The notes: generated by a model from the letters alone, not told the origin. Shown: positions 8,534 through 17,730, counted from the stretch's first letter. The stretch is DNA of 64,000 bases from Achromobacter sp. HZ34 (GCF_002209485.1 NZ_NJIX01000001.1:868001-932000), one strand, 5' to 3'. Program-made: numbers and translations.

Positions 8534-9496
8534 ATGCACTTCGACCTGACCGACCTGCGCCTGTTCCTGCATACCGTCGATGCCGGCAGCATCACCGCCG
8601 GCGCCGCGCGTGCGCATCTGGCCCTGGCGTCGGCCAGCGCCCGCCTGCGCGCGCTGGAAGACTCGCTGGGCACGCCGCTGCTGGCGCGCGGCCGCCGTGG
8701 CGTGACGCCCACGCCGGCGGGCCAGGCGCTGGCCTATCACGCCCGCGGCGTGCTGCAGCAGGTCGATCGCATGCAGGACGACCTGAGCGATTATGCCGGC
8801 GGCCTGCGCGGCCGCGTGCGCCTGCTGTGCAACACCGCGGCCATCAGCGAATACCTGCCGGAGCCCTTGGGCGCGTTCCTGTGCGGCCACCCGAACATCG
8901 ACGTCGATCTGGAGGAGCGCGCCAGCCATCGCATCGTGCCCGAGCTGCACGCGGGCAGCGCCGACGTCGGCATCGTTTCCGATGCGGTATCGCTGCAAGG
9001 GCTGGAGACCTTTCCTTTCCGCCGCGATCGCCTGGTGCTGATGGTGCCGGCCGATCACCCTCTGGCAGGGACGAAGCGTGCCGACTTCGCCGATACGCTG
9101 GCGCACAACCATGTGGGCCTGGCGCAAGCCAGTGCGATCGCCGCCTACCTGGACGACCAGGCCGCGCGCGCCGGCCAGCGGCTGCGGGTGCGCGTGCGAG
9201 TCAACAACTATGACGCGATGGCTCGCATGGTGGTCCAGGGTGTGGGCGTGGCCGTGCTGCCCCGGCCCGCGGCCTTGCGCCGGCGGGGCGCGCGCGTCCT
9301 TATACTGGAACTCACCGACGCGTGGGCCGATCGCCAGCTGATGCTGTGCGTACGCAACTGGGACAGCCTGCCGCAGTACGCACAGGCGCTGGTGCGAGCG
9401 CTCATGCAGGATGCTGCGCAAGACCCGAGGCAAGACCCGAGGCAAGACCCCGCGCGAGCCGCCGCACAAGCCCTGTCCAGACCCCCTGGAGCCTGA
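8534..9496 (+). CDS. LysR family transcriptional regulator
   Basis: A 320-residue LysR protein with an N-terminal helix-turn-helix (LRLFLHTVDAGSITAGAARAHLALASASARL, recognisable despite divergence) and a periplasmic-binding-like effector domain (ADVGIVSDAV, RRDRLVLMVPADHPLA). The ATG at 8534 starts the canonical MHFDLTDLRLF. An upstream extension to 8468 would precede the family start. The C-terminus ends in QDPR tandem repeats from a 12-base unit near 9420-9450. The SelW-like gene begins two bases after its stop, so the two are one operon. Divergent TauE/SafE is the probable target. Confidence 0.87.
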   Translation: MHFDLTDLRLFLHTVDAGSITAGAARAHLALASASARLRALEDSLGTPLLARGRRGVTPTPAGQALAYHARGVLQQVDRMQDDLSDYAGGLRGRVRLLCNTAAISEYLPEPLGAFLCGHPNIDVDLEERASHRIVPELHAGSADVGIVSDAVSLQGLETFPFRRDRLVLMVPADHPLAGTKRADFADTLAHNHVGLAQASAIAAYLDDQAARAGQRLRVRVRVNNYDAMARMVVQGVGVAVLPRPAALRRRGARVLILELTDAWADRQLMLCVRNWDSLPQYAQALVRALMQDAAQDPRQDPRQDPARAAAQALSRPPGA

Positions 9497-9498
9497 TA

Positions 9499-9849
9499 AT
9501 GAACAATCCTGATTTTCTTGTTCCGCCGCAGCCGGCGGTCACCCTGGAACCCGGCGCGCGCGCTTCGGTGCGCATCGCGATTACCTACTGCACGCAATGC
9601 CAATGGCTGTTGCGTTCCGCCTGGATGGCGCAGGAGCTGCTGTCGACGTTCTCGACGGACCTGGGCGAAGTGGCGCTGTTGCCCGGCACCGGCGGCATCT
9701 TCCAGATCCACTGCAACGACGTCCTGCTATGGGATCGCAAGCGCGATGGCGGCTTTCCGGATGTGAAGACCTTGAAGCAGCGGGTGCGCGACCAGATCGA
9801 TCCGGACCGCGACCTGGGCCACGTGGATGGCAAGTCCTCGCAAGGCTGA
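9499..9849 (+). CDS. SelT/SelW/SelH family (Rdx-type) thioredoxin-like protein
   Basis: A 116-residue protein with IAITYCTQCQWLLRSAWMAQELL, the redox CxxC at the start of a thioredoxin-like fold, and a later GTGGIFQIHCNDVLLWDRKRDGGFPD block, both diagnostic of bacterial SelW-like proteins. Animal relatives carry selenocysteine. Here both positions are Cys. A thiol-redox role in the cytoplasm is expected, with no known substrate. The gene follows the LysR stop by two bases. Confidence 0.88.
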   Translation: MNNPDFLVPPQPAVTLEPGARASVRIAITYCTQCQWLLRSAWMAQELLSTFSTDLGEVALLPGTGGIFQIHCNDVLLWDRKRDGGFPDVKTLKQRVRDQIDPDRDLGHVDGKSSQG

Positions 9850-9965
9850 GAGGCACTGAAGCGCGTGCAGGCGTTTGCGATCTTGTGGCGCGGCCGCCTG
9901 GGGGGCGGCCGGCACCGCAACGCGTAGCACATCCGCAACGAATGCAGCCGTGCCCCCCTCCACCC

Positions 9966-10181
9966 TTACAGCTTGGCCACCGACACTTCCGTCGCCTTCA
10001 CGAAGGCCAGGACTTCCGTGCCCACCTGCAGATCCAGTTCGTGCACGGAACGGGTGGTGATGACCGACGTGACGATGCCGGCGGGCGTCTCGATATCCAC
10101 CTCCGACACGACGGACCCGATGATGATTTCCTTGATCTTGCCGCGAAACTGGTTACGGGCGTTGATGGATTGAATGGCCAT
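9966..10181 (-). CDS. ssuF: SsuF-like molbindin (Mop/TOBE) protein
   Basis: A 71-residue single Mop/TOBE domain beginning MAIQSINARNQFRGKI and containing GSVVSEVDIE and VTSVITTRSVHELDL. Molbindins bind molybdate or related oxyanions. In Pseudomonas putida a protein of this size, SsuF, sits in the ssu operon and is needed for growth on sulfonates. Here it follows ssuE by 28 bases on the same strand, the basis for the symbol. A general molybdate store is the alternative. No ssuADCB genes are in the window. Confidence 0.75.
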   Translation of the reverse strand: MAIQSINARNQFRGKIKEIIIGSVVSEVDIETPAGIVTSVITTRSVHELDLQVGTEVLAFVKATEVSVAKL

Positions 10182-10209
10182 GCGGGAATGCTCCTCGAAG
10201 GGAAAAGGG

Positions 10210-10794
10210 CTAGATACTGAAGCGCGCCTGGGTCAGCAGTTGGCCCAGGTCATAGCGTTCGCTCGGCGCCGGCGCGACATGGCGGGCCAGCTGTTCGACA
10301 CCACTGTGCAGCCGCTGATTCAGCTCGTCGTCAAGAATCGCGGCGCCGTCGTCCGTCAGCCGCACCTGATGTTCAGTGGCGAACACGCTGGCCAGGATGT
10401 GGCGCGCGCCCAAGGCTGACAGCACCGGCTTGAGGGTGTATTCCAGCGCCAGCAGATGGGCCAGGCTGCCGCCGGTGGCAAGCGGCAGCACCACCTTGCC
10501 GGCCAGGGCCTTTTCATCCAGAAGATCCAGCACGGCCTTCAGCCCGCCGGAAAACGACGCCTTGTAGACCGGCGTGGCGATCAGCAGCGCGCTGGATGCA
10601 TGCACGCGAGCGCGCAAGGCCGCCGCGGCGGGGCCCGCGTAATGGCCTTCGATCAGGTCTTCGGCCGGCAGGTCACGCAGGCCCAGCGTGCTGACGGCCA
10701 GGCCGCGTTCGCCCAACAGGGCGGCGGCACGGTGCAATAAGGCGGAGGAACGGGAAGTAAGGGAAGGACTGCCAGCCAGCGCGAGTACGGTCAT
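10210..10794 (-). CDS. ssuE: NADPH-dependent FMN reductase
   Basis: A 194-residue flavodoxin-like reductase starting MTVLALAGSPSLTSRSS, whose GSPSxxSRS loop binds the FMN phosphate. PVYKASFSGGLKAVLDLL and LATGGSLAHLLALEYTLKPVLSALGA follow, all characteristic of SsuE. The enzyme supplies reduced FMN to alkanesulfonate monooxygenase SsuD. Because ssuD is absent here, the partner monooxygenase must be elsewhere or different. It is the first gene of the ssuE-ssuF pair. Confidence 0.85.
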   Translation of the reverse strand: MTVLALAGSPSLTSRSSALLHRAAALLGERGLAVSTLGLRDLPAEDLIEGHYAGPAAAALRARVHASSALLIATPVYKASFSGGLKAVLDLLDEKALAGKVVLPLATGGSLAHLLALEYTLKPVLSALGARHILASVFATEHQVRLTDDGAAILDDELNQRLHSGVEQLARHVAPAPSERYDLGQLLTQARFSI

Positions 10795-11144
10795 TGATGT
10801 TTTGCCACGGATACCGCCGGCGCCTGAAGCAAGGCCGGCACGGAGTGAGTACTGGGCAAGATCCTAGGCCGTGGCCCGCGCCGCAACAACTAAATATCCG
10901 GCATATGGGTATGACCGGCTGCCACCCAACCGCAGGCAATGAATGACGGCAGGGTTTTCCTGGCAGTGGCGCGTAGCGGGGACGCGGGACGCGCGGCCGA
11001 GCCGTCGGGCGGCAACATCCTTTTGCAAGATATGCGGACTCCCCCCGATGTCATAAGCAATAACCTTATGCAAGAATCGCCGGAACCGGGCGCTGCGCCC
11101 TGGTTGCGCCAAACCGTCGCCACACGGAGCAAGGAGCAAGCCAG
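10795..11144. other. Intergenic region between ssuE and psiF
   Basis: A 350-base divergent control region with no supported gene. It contains an inverted repeat at 11052-11070 (arms CATAAG/CTTATG, 7-base spacer), a candidate operator 75 bases before psiF. TGTCATAA overlapping its left arm resembles one half of a Pho box, but no second half is present. Confidence 0.4.
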
Positions 11145-11498
11145 ATGAAGAACCGTTCCAGCCAAATGTTCGCGGCCGTTCTGTTGGCCGTCAGCTGCAG
11201 CGCACCGGTCTGGGCGCAGACCACGCCGGCGCCGGCCACGCCCAGCAACGGCAAGGCCCTGACCCCGCAGCAAAAGCGCATGTCGGATTGCAGCACCGCC
11301 AACAAGGGCAAGACGGGCGAAGCCTACAAAGCCGGCGTCGCCGCCTGCCTGAAAGGCGACAAGCCCGCCGAAACCGGCAAGACCCTGACGCCGCAACAGC
11401 AACGCATGAAGGACTGCAACGCCGAGGCCGCCACCAAGTCTCTCAGCGGTGACGCCCGCAAGACGTTCATGAGCACCTGCCTCAAAAGCAAGGGCTGA
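11145..11498 (+). CDS. psiF: PsiF-repeat secreted protein
   Basis: A 117-residue exported protein with a signal peptide ending near PVWAQ and two PsiF repeats: LTPQQKRMSDCSTANKGKTGEAYKAGVAACLKG and LTPQQQRMKDCNAEAATKSLSG with a matching AxxxFMSTCLKSKG. Each repeat has a pair of cysteines, likely disulfide-bonded in the periplasm. The E. coli homologue is phosphate-starvation inducible, with unknown biochemical function. The start ATG follows GGAGCAAGCC. Confidence 0.85.
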   Translation: MKNRSSQMFAAVLLAVSCSAPVWAQTTPAPATPSNGKALTPQQKRMSDCSTANKGKTGEAYKAGVAACLKGDKPAETGKTLTPQQQRMKDCNAEAATKSLSGDARKTFMSTCLKSKG

Positions 11499-11527
11499 TG
11501 GCAGCGCGCCAGGCGCCGTCTTATTAA

Positions 11528-11557
11528 CCAGGGCCCCTTTGGGGGCCTTGGATCTTT
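11528..11557 (+). terminator. Terminator after psiF
   Basis: A 10-bp stem (CCAGGGCCCC with GGGGCCTTGG, one G-T pair, TTTG loop) followed by ATCTTTCC, 30 bases after the psiF stop. Confidence 0.65.
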
Positions 11558-11600
11558 CCTGGAGCCTCTGATGCGCTACAGGCGCAACGGGGCCCCAGCC

Positions 11601-11635
11601 CAAAAAGCAAGGCCCCCTGGGGGGCCTTGAATTTC
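11601..11635. terminator. Bidirectional terminator between psiF and lldD
   Basis: CAAGGCCCCC and GGGGGCCTTG form a tight hairpin at 11608-11629. A-rich sequence on the left gives a U-run on the minus strand, serving the lldD transcript, and TTTCTTCTG follows on the plus strand. It closely resembles the hairpin 80 bases to the left. Confidence 0.65.
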
Positions 11636-11679
11636 TTCTGTGCATTCCCGCCTGAAAACAGGCAAGCCCGAACCCGCCT

Positions 11680-12840
11680 TCAATACGTCCCGGCCACCAG
11701 CACGTCGCGATCGATCTGATGGATATCGCGATACCCGCACAGCGCCATGGTGACGTCCAGTTCCCTGGCCAGGATCTCCAGCACCTTGGTCACCCCTTCC
11801 CGGCCACCCGCGCCCAGGCCATACAGGAAAGGCCGTCCTATCATCACGCCACGGGCGCCCAGGGCGACGGCGCGCAGGATGTCCTGTCCGGACCGGATGC
11901 CGCCATCCATCCACACCTCGATGTCCTTGCCGACGGCATCCACCACCTGCGGCAGCATGGCCACCGAAGACACCGCGCCATCCAGCTGACGCCCGCCATG
12001 GTTGCTGACGATCAGCGCATCCGCCCCGGTGTCCACCGCATGGCGCGCGTCTTCCGGATCCAGGATGCCCTTGAGGATCAGCTTGCCGCCCCAACGCTTC
12101 TTGATCCACTCCACGTCGTCCCAGCTCAAGGTGGGATCGAACTGCTCCGCCGTCCACGCGCCCAGCGACGACAGATCCGTCACGCCCTTGGCATGGCCGG
12201 CGATGTTGCGGAAGGTGCGGCGCTGCGTGCGCAGCATGTTCCAGCACCAGGCCGGCTTGGTGGCCAGGTTCATCAAATTGCCCAGCGTCATCCGCGGCGG
12301 CGCGCTCAGGCCATTGCGCAGGTCCTTGTGGCGCTGGCCCAGGATCTGCAGGTCCAACGTCAACACCAGGGCCGAACATTTGGCGGCCTTGGCACGGTCG
12401 ATCAGGCGTTCGATGAAATCCCGGTCCCGCATGACGTACAGCTGGAACCAGAACGGCGCGGTGGTATGCGCCGCCACGTCCTCGATCGAGCAGATGCTCA
12501 TGGTCGACAGTGTGAACGGCACGCCGAAGGCCTCGGCCGCCTGCGCCGCCAGGATTTCCCCATCGGCATGCTGCATCCCGGTCAGGCCGGTCGGCGCCAG
12601 GGCCACCGGCATGGCAGCGGACTGCCCCACCATGGTAGTGGCCAGCGTGCGGTTCTCCATATTGCGCGCCACCCGCTGGCGGAAGCGGATCTTCTGCAGG
12701 TCCTCTTCGTTGGCGCGATAAGTCGACTCCGTCCATGAACCTGAATCGGCGTAGTCGTAGAACATGCGGGGAACGCGGCGGCGCGCCACGCGGCGCATGT
12801 CTTCAACGGTTGCAATAAAGGTATTGGAGGGAAGCGGCAT
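11680..12840 (-). CDS. lldD: FMN-dependent L-lactate dehydrogenase-type alpha-hydroxy acid oxidase
   Basis: A 386-residue flavoprotein with the family signatures MPVALAPTGLTGM, TLSTMSICSIEDVA, FWFQLYVMRDR, and the active-site block SNHGGRQLDGA whose His abstracts the substrate proton. LKGILDPEDARHAVDTGADALIV matches LldD closely. It oxidises L-lactate or a similar 2-hydroxy acid at the inner face of the membrane and passes electrons to quinone. The ATG at 12840 is preferred over a TTG seven codons upstream, and neither has a strong ribosome site. It is divergent from the RND operon. Another hydroxy acid substrate such as mandelate cannot be excluded. Confidence 0.8.
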   Translation of the reverse strand: MPLPSNTFIATVEDMRRVARRRVPRMFYDYADSGSWTESTYRANEEDLQKIRFRQRVARNMENRTLATTMVGQSAAMPVALAPTGLTGMQHADGEILAAQAAEAFGVPFTLSTMSICSIEDVAAHTTAPFWFQLYVMRDRDFIERLIDRAKAAKCSALVLTLDLQILGQRHKDLRNGLSAPPRMTLGNLMNLATKPAWCWNMLRTQRRTFRNIAGHAKGVTDLSSLGAWTAEQFDPTLSWDDVEWIKKRWGGKLILKGILDPEDARHAVDTGADALIVSNHGGRQLDGAVSSVAMLPQVVDAVGKDIEVWMDGGIRSGQDILRAVALGARGVMIGRPFLYGLGAGGREGVTKVLEILARELDVTMALCGYRDIHQIDRDVLVAGTY

Positions 12841-13176
12841 GGTGTTAGGCGATGCAAACAAGAACGAGGCGAGAGCTTAACCCAGCATGGCCCCAGGGAT
12901 TTTCCGCAACGCAGCATCCGCCCCCTCTACATCCTTTGGCCTGATCTTTACACCGTTACCAGCATCCAACGGTATACCGATATAGCGTTTGCCCTGCTTG
13001 CGCGAATCCTGAACATCCCTAAGAATACTTGTTACTTTTCGTATACCTCCCCGCCCCTGTGCCTGTCCCTCCAGACGCCGGGGCGCGGAGTGCTGCGAAG
13101 GCCCATTTGCTGAATCGCCCTGCCCGGGCCGCCCATCATGAAGCTGCTGTCCCCCTCGTCCTGGAAGATGTGAGCC
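12841..13176. other. Divergent lldD/RND control region
   Basis: This 336-base gap contains the short palindrome GGTATACC at 12971-12978 and a second GTATACC at 13041-13047 that pairs imperfectly with GAATAC at 13023-13028. These are candidate operators for an efflux regulator, but no regulator gene is adjacent. No gene is supported. Confidence 0.4.
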
Positions 13177-16100
13177 GTGTCAGCCGTTCAACTGGCATTG
13201 CGCCGCCCCTACACCTTCATCGTCATGGCCTTGCTGATCCTGTTGGCAACGCCGTTCGCGCTGATGCGCATGGCGACCGACATCTTCCCGGAAATCAATA
13301 TTCCGGTGGTCAGCGTCATCTGGACCTATAACGGCCTGTCCGCGCAGGAAATGGGATTGCGCATCGCCGCGTCCAACGAGCGCGGCCTGACCACCACGGT
13401 CAGCGATATCGAACACATAGAATCGACCTCGCTGGCGGGCATCACCGTCATCAAGATTTTCTTCCAGCCCACCGCCAACATCCAGACGGCCATCGCCCAG
13501 GTGGTGGCGGCCGAACAGACCCAGGTGCGCCAGTTGCCGCCCGGCATCACGCCGCCGCTGGTGATCAAGTATTCCGCCTCCAGCATCCCCGTCATCCAGC
13601 TGGGCCTGTCCAGTCCCACCCTGCCCGAACAGACGCTCTACGACGTCGCCATGAACCAGTTGCGGCCGCAGCTGGTCACCATCCCCGGCGTGGCGGTGCC
13701 GGCTGCCTATGGCGGCAAGACGCGCGTGATCTCGGTGGACCTGGACTTGCAGGCCCTGCAGGCGCGCGGGCTGTCTTCCGCGGACGTGGTCAATACCATC
13801 AACGCGCAGAACCTGATCCTGCCGTCGGGCACGGCGAAATTCGGCGAGACCGAATACTCGATCAAGATGAACAGTTCGCCGGTCACCCTGGCGGGCATGA
13901 ACAACCTGCCGGTGCGTTCCATCCCGGGCGGCGGCACGACCTATCTGCGCGACGTCGCCTATGTGCGCGACGGCTTCACGCCGCAGACCAATGTGGTGCG
14001 CCAGGACGGCGCGCGTGGCGTGCTGCTGTCGGTGCTGAAGAACGGCGGCGCCTCCACGGTGGACATCGTCAACAACCTGCGCGAGATGCTGCCGCGCGCG
14101 GTCCAGCTGCTGCCTTCCGACGTCAAGGTGACGCCGCTGTTCGACCAGTCGGTCTTCGTGAAGGCCGCCGTCAAAGGCGTGGTGCTGGAAGCGCTGATCG
14201 CCGCCGCCCTGACCGCCGCCATGGTGCTGCTGTTCCTGGGCAACTGGCGCAGCACGCTGATCATCGGCCTGACGATTCCGCTGTCCATCCTGGCGTCCAT
14301 CCTGGTGCTGCAGATCACCGGCGAGACACTGAACCTGATGACGCTGGGGGGCCTGGCGCTGTCCGTGGGCATCCTGGTGGACCAGGCCATCGTCACCATC
14401 GAGAACATCGAACGCCACCTGCACCTCGGCACCGAATTGAAGGAAGCCATCCTTACCGGCGCCAATGAAATCGGCACGGCGGCGCTGGTGTCCACGCTGT
14501 GCATCTGTATCGTGTTCGTGCCGATGTTCTTCCTGTCCGGCGTGGCGCGCTTCCTGTTCGTGCCACTGGCCGAGGCGGTGGTCTACGCCATGATCGCGTC
14601 CTATATCCTGTCGCGCACCCTCGTGCCGACCCTGGTGATGCTGCTCATGGCCGGCCATCACGACAACGCCGGCAGCAACAGCCTGCTGCAACGGGTGTAT
14701 CGCGCCTTCGACCGCCGCTTCGAACGGCTGCGCCGCTCCTATACCCTGGCCCTGTCGGCGCAGCTGTCGCGGCGCAAGGCTTTCGCCCTGGCCTTTCTCG
14801 GCTTCAGCCTGCTGTCCTGCGCCCTCTACCCCTTCCTGGGCCGCGACTTCTTCCCCACCGTGGACGCCGGCCAGTTGCGCCTGCACATGCGCGCGCCCAC
14901 CGGCACCCGCATCGAAGAGACCGCGCGGCTGGCCGACGAGGTCGAACGCCATATCCGCACCCTGATACCCGCCGAGCAATTGGAGACCATCCTCGACAAC
15001 CTCGGCGTGCCGAACAGCGGTATCAACCTGTCCTACAGCAACGCCGGCACCTTCAGCACCCTGGATGGCGAGATCCTGATTTCCCTGCGCGAAGGCCATG
15101 AGCCCACCGAGAAGTTCATCTCGATGCTGCGCATGGACCTGCCGCGCCAGTTCCCCGGCGTGGAGTTCTTCTTCCAGCCGGCCGACATCGTCACGCAGAT
15201 CCTGAACTTCGGCCTGCCGGCCGCCATCAACGTGCAGTTCACCGGCCAGAACTACACCGCCAATGCGGAACTGGCGGCCGAACTGGTGAAAGCGGTGCGC
15301 AACATCCCCGGCGCCGTGGACGCGCACGTACACCAGCGCCTGGACCTGCCCACCGTCAACCTGGAAATGGACCGCTCGCGCCTGCAGCAGATGGGCCTGA
15401 GCCCGGCCAACGTCGGCCAGAACGTGCTGATCGCCCTGTCCGGCAGTTCGCAGACCTCGCCCGCCTTCTGGCTCAACCCGCAGAACGGCGTGGTCTACAA
15501 CGTCACCACCCAGACGCCGCAATACAACATCGACTCGCTGGATCGGCTGCTGAACCTGCCCGTGGGGGCTCCTGGGGCATCCGGGGCCACGGGCGGCACC
15601 GGGGCCGGCACGCCGGGCGGCAGCACCCAGCTGCTGGGCAACCTGGTCGAAGCCTCGCAGACGCGGCAGCCGGCGGTCATGTCGCGCTACAACATCCTGC
15701 CGGCCATCGACGTCTACATCAGCGTGCAGGGCACCGACCTGGCCAGCGTCGCCAACCAGGTGGAACGCCAGGTCGACGCGCTGCGCGCCAAGCTGCCACG
15801 CGGCAGCCAGGTGACCATCCGCGGCCAGGTGCAGACCATGCAGTCGTCCTTCACGGGCCTGATCGTGGGCCTGGCCATGGCCATCGTGCTGGTGTACCTG
15901 CTGGTGGTGGTGAACTTCCAGTCCTGGATCGATGCGCTGATCATCATCAGCGCCCTGCCCGCGGCCCTGGCCGGCATCGCCTGGATGCTGTTCATTACCG
16001 GCACCACGCTAAGCGTGCCGGCGTTGACCGGCGCCATCATGACCATGGGCGTGGCCACCGCCAACTCCATCCTGATGGTGTCCTTCGCGCGCCAGCGGCG

Positions 16101-16425
16101 CGAGGAAGGCGCCACTGTCCTGGCCTCCGCGCTGGAAGCCGGCGCCACCCGTATCCGCCCGGTGCTGATGACCGCGCTGGCCATGATCATCGGCATGATT
16201 CCCATGGCCCTGGGCCTGGGCGAAGGCGCCGAGCAGAACGCACCGCTGGGCCGTGCCGTCATCGGCGGCCTGCTGTTCGCCACCGTATCCACGCTGTTCT
16301 TCGTGCCGGTGGTCTATGCCGGCGTGCACTCCCGACTGGCCCAGCGCGCCGCCAGACGGGCAGCGCGGCGCGGCCCACCCCATACCGATCCCATTACGCC
16401 CGACCCCGCGCGGCAGGAGACCTGA
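13177..16425 (+). CDS. RND efflux permease
   Basis: A 1082-residue resistance-nodulation-division inner-membrane pump with the usual 12-helix plan and two large periplasmic loops. The helix-4 region reads GILVDQAIVTIENIERHL, keeping the first proton-relay Asp but with Gln where AcrB has the second. Helix 10 reads GVATANSILMVSFA, without the AcrB Lys. RIRPVLMTALAMIIGMIPMAL retains the helix-11 Arg. A Gly/Ala-rich insert (GAPGASGATGGTGAGTPGGS) lies at residues 797-816 in the second periplasmic region. The start is GTG. The adaptor gene begins three bases after the stop. Substrates are unknown, and no local regulator is seen. Confidence 0.92.
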   Translation: MSAVQLALRRPYTFIVMALLILLATPFALMRMATDIFPEINIPVVSVIWTYNGLSAQEMGLRIAASNERGLTTTVSDIEHIESTSLAGITVIKIFFQPTANIQTAIAQVVAAEQTQVRQLPPGITPPLVIKYSASSIPVIQLGLSSPTLPEQTLYDVAMNQLRPQLVTIPGVAVPAAYGGKTRVISVDLDLQALQARGLSSADVVNTINAQNLILPSGTAKFGETEYSIKMNSSPVTLAGMNNLPVRSIPGGGTTYLRDVAYVRDGFTPQTNVVRQDGARGVLLSVLKNGGASTVDIVNNLREMLPRAVQLLPSDVKVTPLFDQSVFVKAAVKGVVLEALIAAALTAAMVLLFLGNWRSTLIIGLTIPLSILASILVLQITGETLNLMTLGGLALSVGILVDQAIVTIENIERHLHLGTELKEAILTGANEIGTAALVSTLCICIVFVPMFFLSGVARFLFVPLAEAVVYAMIASYILSRTLVPTLVMLLMAGHHDNAGSNSLLQRVYRAFDRRFERLRRSYTLALSAQLSRRKAFALAFLGFSLLSCALYPFLGRDFFPTVDAGQLRLHMRAPTGTRIEETARLADEVERHIRTLIPAEQLETILDNLGVPNSGINLSYSNAGTFSTLDGEILISLREGHEPTEKFISMLRMDLPRQFPGVEFFFQPADIVTQILNFGLPAAINVQFTGQNYTANAELAAELVKAVRNIPGAVDAHVHQRLDLPTVNLEMDRSRLQQMGLSPANVGQNVLIALSGSSQTSPAFWLNPQNGVVYNVTTQTPQYNIDSLDRLLNLPVGAPGASGATGGTGAGTPGGSTQLLGNLVEASQTRQPAVMSRYNILPAIDVYISVQGTDLASVANQVERQVDALRAKLPRGSQVTIRGQVQTMQSSFTGLIVGLAMAIVLVYLLVVVNFQSWIDALIIISALPAALAGIAWMLFITGTTLSVPALTGAIMTMGVATANSILMVSFARQRREEGATVLASALEAGATRIRPVLMTALAMIIGMIPMALGLGEGAEQNAPLGRAVIGGLLFATVSTLFFVPVVYAGVHSRLAQRAARRAARRGPPHTDPITPDPARQET

Positions 16426-16428
16426 TCC

Positions 16429-17730
16429 ATGTCGGAAGAAAGACATCACGCGCTAGGGATTCATCCCCTGAGCAGCGAACCCGGCGGCGCCGACCTGCCC
16501 TCGCGCGACCGTATCGTGCGCCGCCTGCGTTGGCTGACGCTGGGGGTGATGGTGCTGCTGGTACTGGGCGCCGCCCGCACCATCATCGCGCGCGTGCAGA
16601 CCGGCAGCGAGCTGCGCGAAGGCACCGCGGAACGCGCCATCCAATACGTACAGACCGCCACGCCGTCGACGCCGGAAAAGGGCCAGACGCTGACCCTGCC
16701 GGGCACGCTGCAGGGCTATGTGCAATCGCCGCTGTCGGCGCGCGCCAGCGGCTATTTGAAGACGTGGACCAAGGACATCGGCAGCCGCGTCGAGAAAGGC
16801 GATCTGCTGGCCGAGATCGAAACCCCGGAAATCGACCAGCAGCTGTCGCAGGCCGTGGCCGCGCGCGAACAGGCCGCCGCCGCCATGGAACTGGCGCGCA
16901 GCACGCAGTCGCGCTGGGAAGCGCTGCGCCAGAAGGATGTGGTTTCGCAGCAGGACCTGGACGAGAAACGCGGTGCCGCCGCACAGGCGCGCGCCAATTA
17001 CGCAGCGGCGCAGGCCAATGAACAGCGCCTGCGCCAACTGGAAGGCTTCAAGCGCATCGTGGCGCCCTTCGCCGGCGTGCTCACGCGCCGCAACGTCGAC
17101 GTCGGCGACCTGATCGACGCCGGCAGCGGGCGGCCGCTGTTCGTGCTGTCGCAGACCGACCCGCTGCGCGTGTACCTGAACGTGCCGCAGAGCTACGCCC
17201 AGCGCATCAAGCCGGGCCAGCACGTGGTGGTGACCCAGTCCGAACTGCCGGGACAGAATTTCAACGGTGTGATCGCCCGTACGGGGGCCTCCATCGATCT
17301 CGCCACCCGCACCATGCAAGTGGAGATCGCCCTGCCGAACGCGGACAGGCAGCTGTTGCCGGGCGCGTATGTGCAGGTGGACCTGCAACTGCCGCCGGGC
17401 GACGCACTGGTGCTGCCGGCCAATGCGCTGATGTTCCGCAAGGAAGGCGCGCTGGTGGCGGTGGTCGACGAGGCCGGCAAGGTCAGTCTGCGCAAGGTCA
17501 CGGTGGGCCGCAACTATGGGCAGACGGTGGAAGTGCCGCAAGGCGTGGCGGCGACCGACCGCGTGGTGCTGAATCCGGCCGACTCGCTGGCCAACGGCGA
17601 TGTGGTGTCCGTGGCGACGAAGGCGCCGGCGCAGGCTGCCGGGACGGCTTCTGGGACGGCTTCTGGAACGGCTTCTGAAGCGGCTTCCAGGAAAGACGCG
17701 GCCGCCCCTGCCCGGGGCCAGGACAAATGA
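16429..17730 (+). CDS. RND periplasmic adaptor (membrane fusion protein)
   Basis: A 433-residue HlyD/AcrA-type adaptor. One membrane anchor lies at about residues 32-50 (WLTLGVMVLLVLGAARTII), followed by the split lipoyl domain (SGYLKTWTKDIGSRVEKGDLLAEIETPEID), a coiled-coil hairpin (about 137-205), the second lipoyl half (KRIVAPFAGVLTRRNVDVGDLI) and beta-barrel domains. The C-terminus ends in four GTAS-like repeats from a 12-base unit (about 17640-17688). It joins the upstream permease to the outer-membrane channel coded downstream, and its stop overlaps that gene's ATG. Confidence 0.92.
   Translation: MSEERHHALGIHPLSSEPGGADLPSRDRIVRRLRWLTLGVMVLLVLGAARTIIARVQTGSELREGTAERAIQYVQTATPSTPEKGQTLTLPGTLQGYVQSPLSARASGYLKTWTKDIGSRVEKGDLLAEIETPEIDQQLSQAVAAREQAAAAMELARSTQSRWEALRQKDVVSQQDLDEKRGAAAQARANYAAAQANEQRLRQLEGFKRIVAPFAGVLTRRNVDVGDLIDAGSGRPLFVLSQTDPLRVYLNVPQSYAQRIKPGQHVVVTQSELPGQNFNGVIARTGASIDLATRTMQVEIALPNADRQLLPGAYVQVDLQLPPGDALVLPANALMFRKEGALVAVVDEAGKVSLRKVTVGRNYGQTVEVPQGVAATDRVVLNPADSLANGDVVSVATKAPAQAAGTASGTASGTASEAASRKDAAAPARGQDK

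Noticed and set aside
11052-11070. Pho box for psiF
   Set aside because: Only one half (TGTCATAA) is present; the second repeat at the needed spacing is missing, so only an inverted repeat is reported.
13180-15522. A 780-codon open frame on the minus strand opposite the RND permease
   Set aside because: It is a mirror of GC-rich codon use in the permease gene; composition is His/Gln/Arg/Asp-rich and fits no family.
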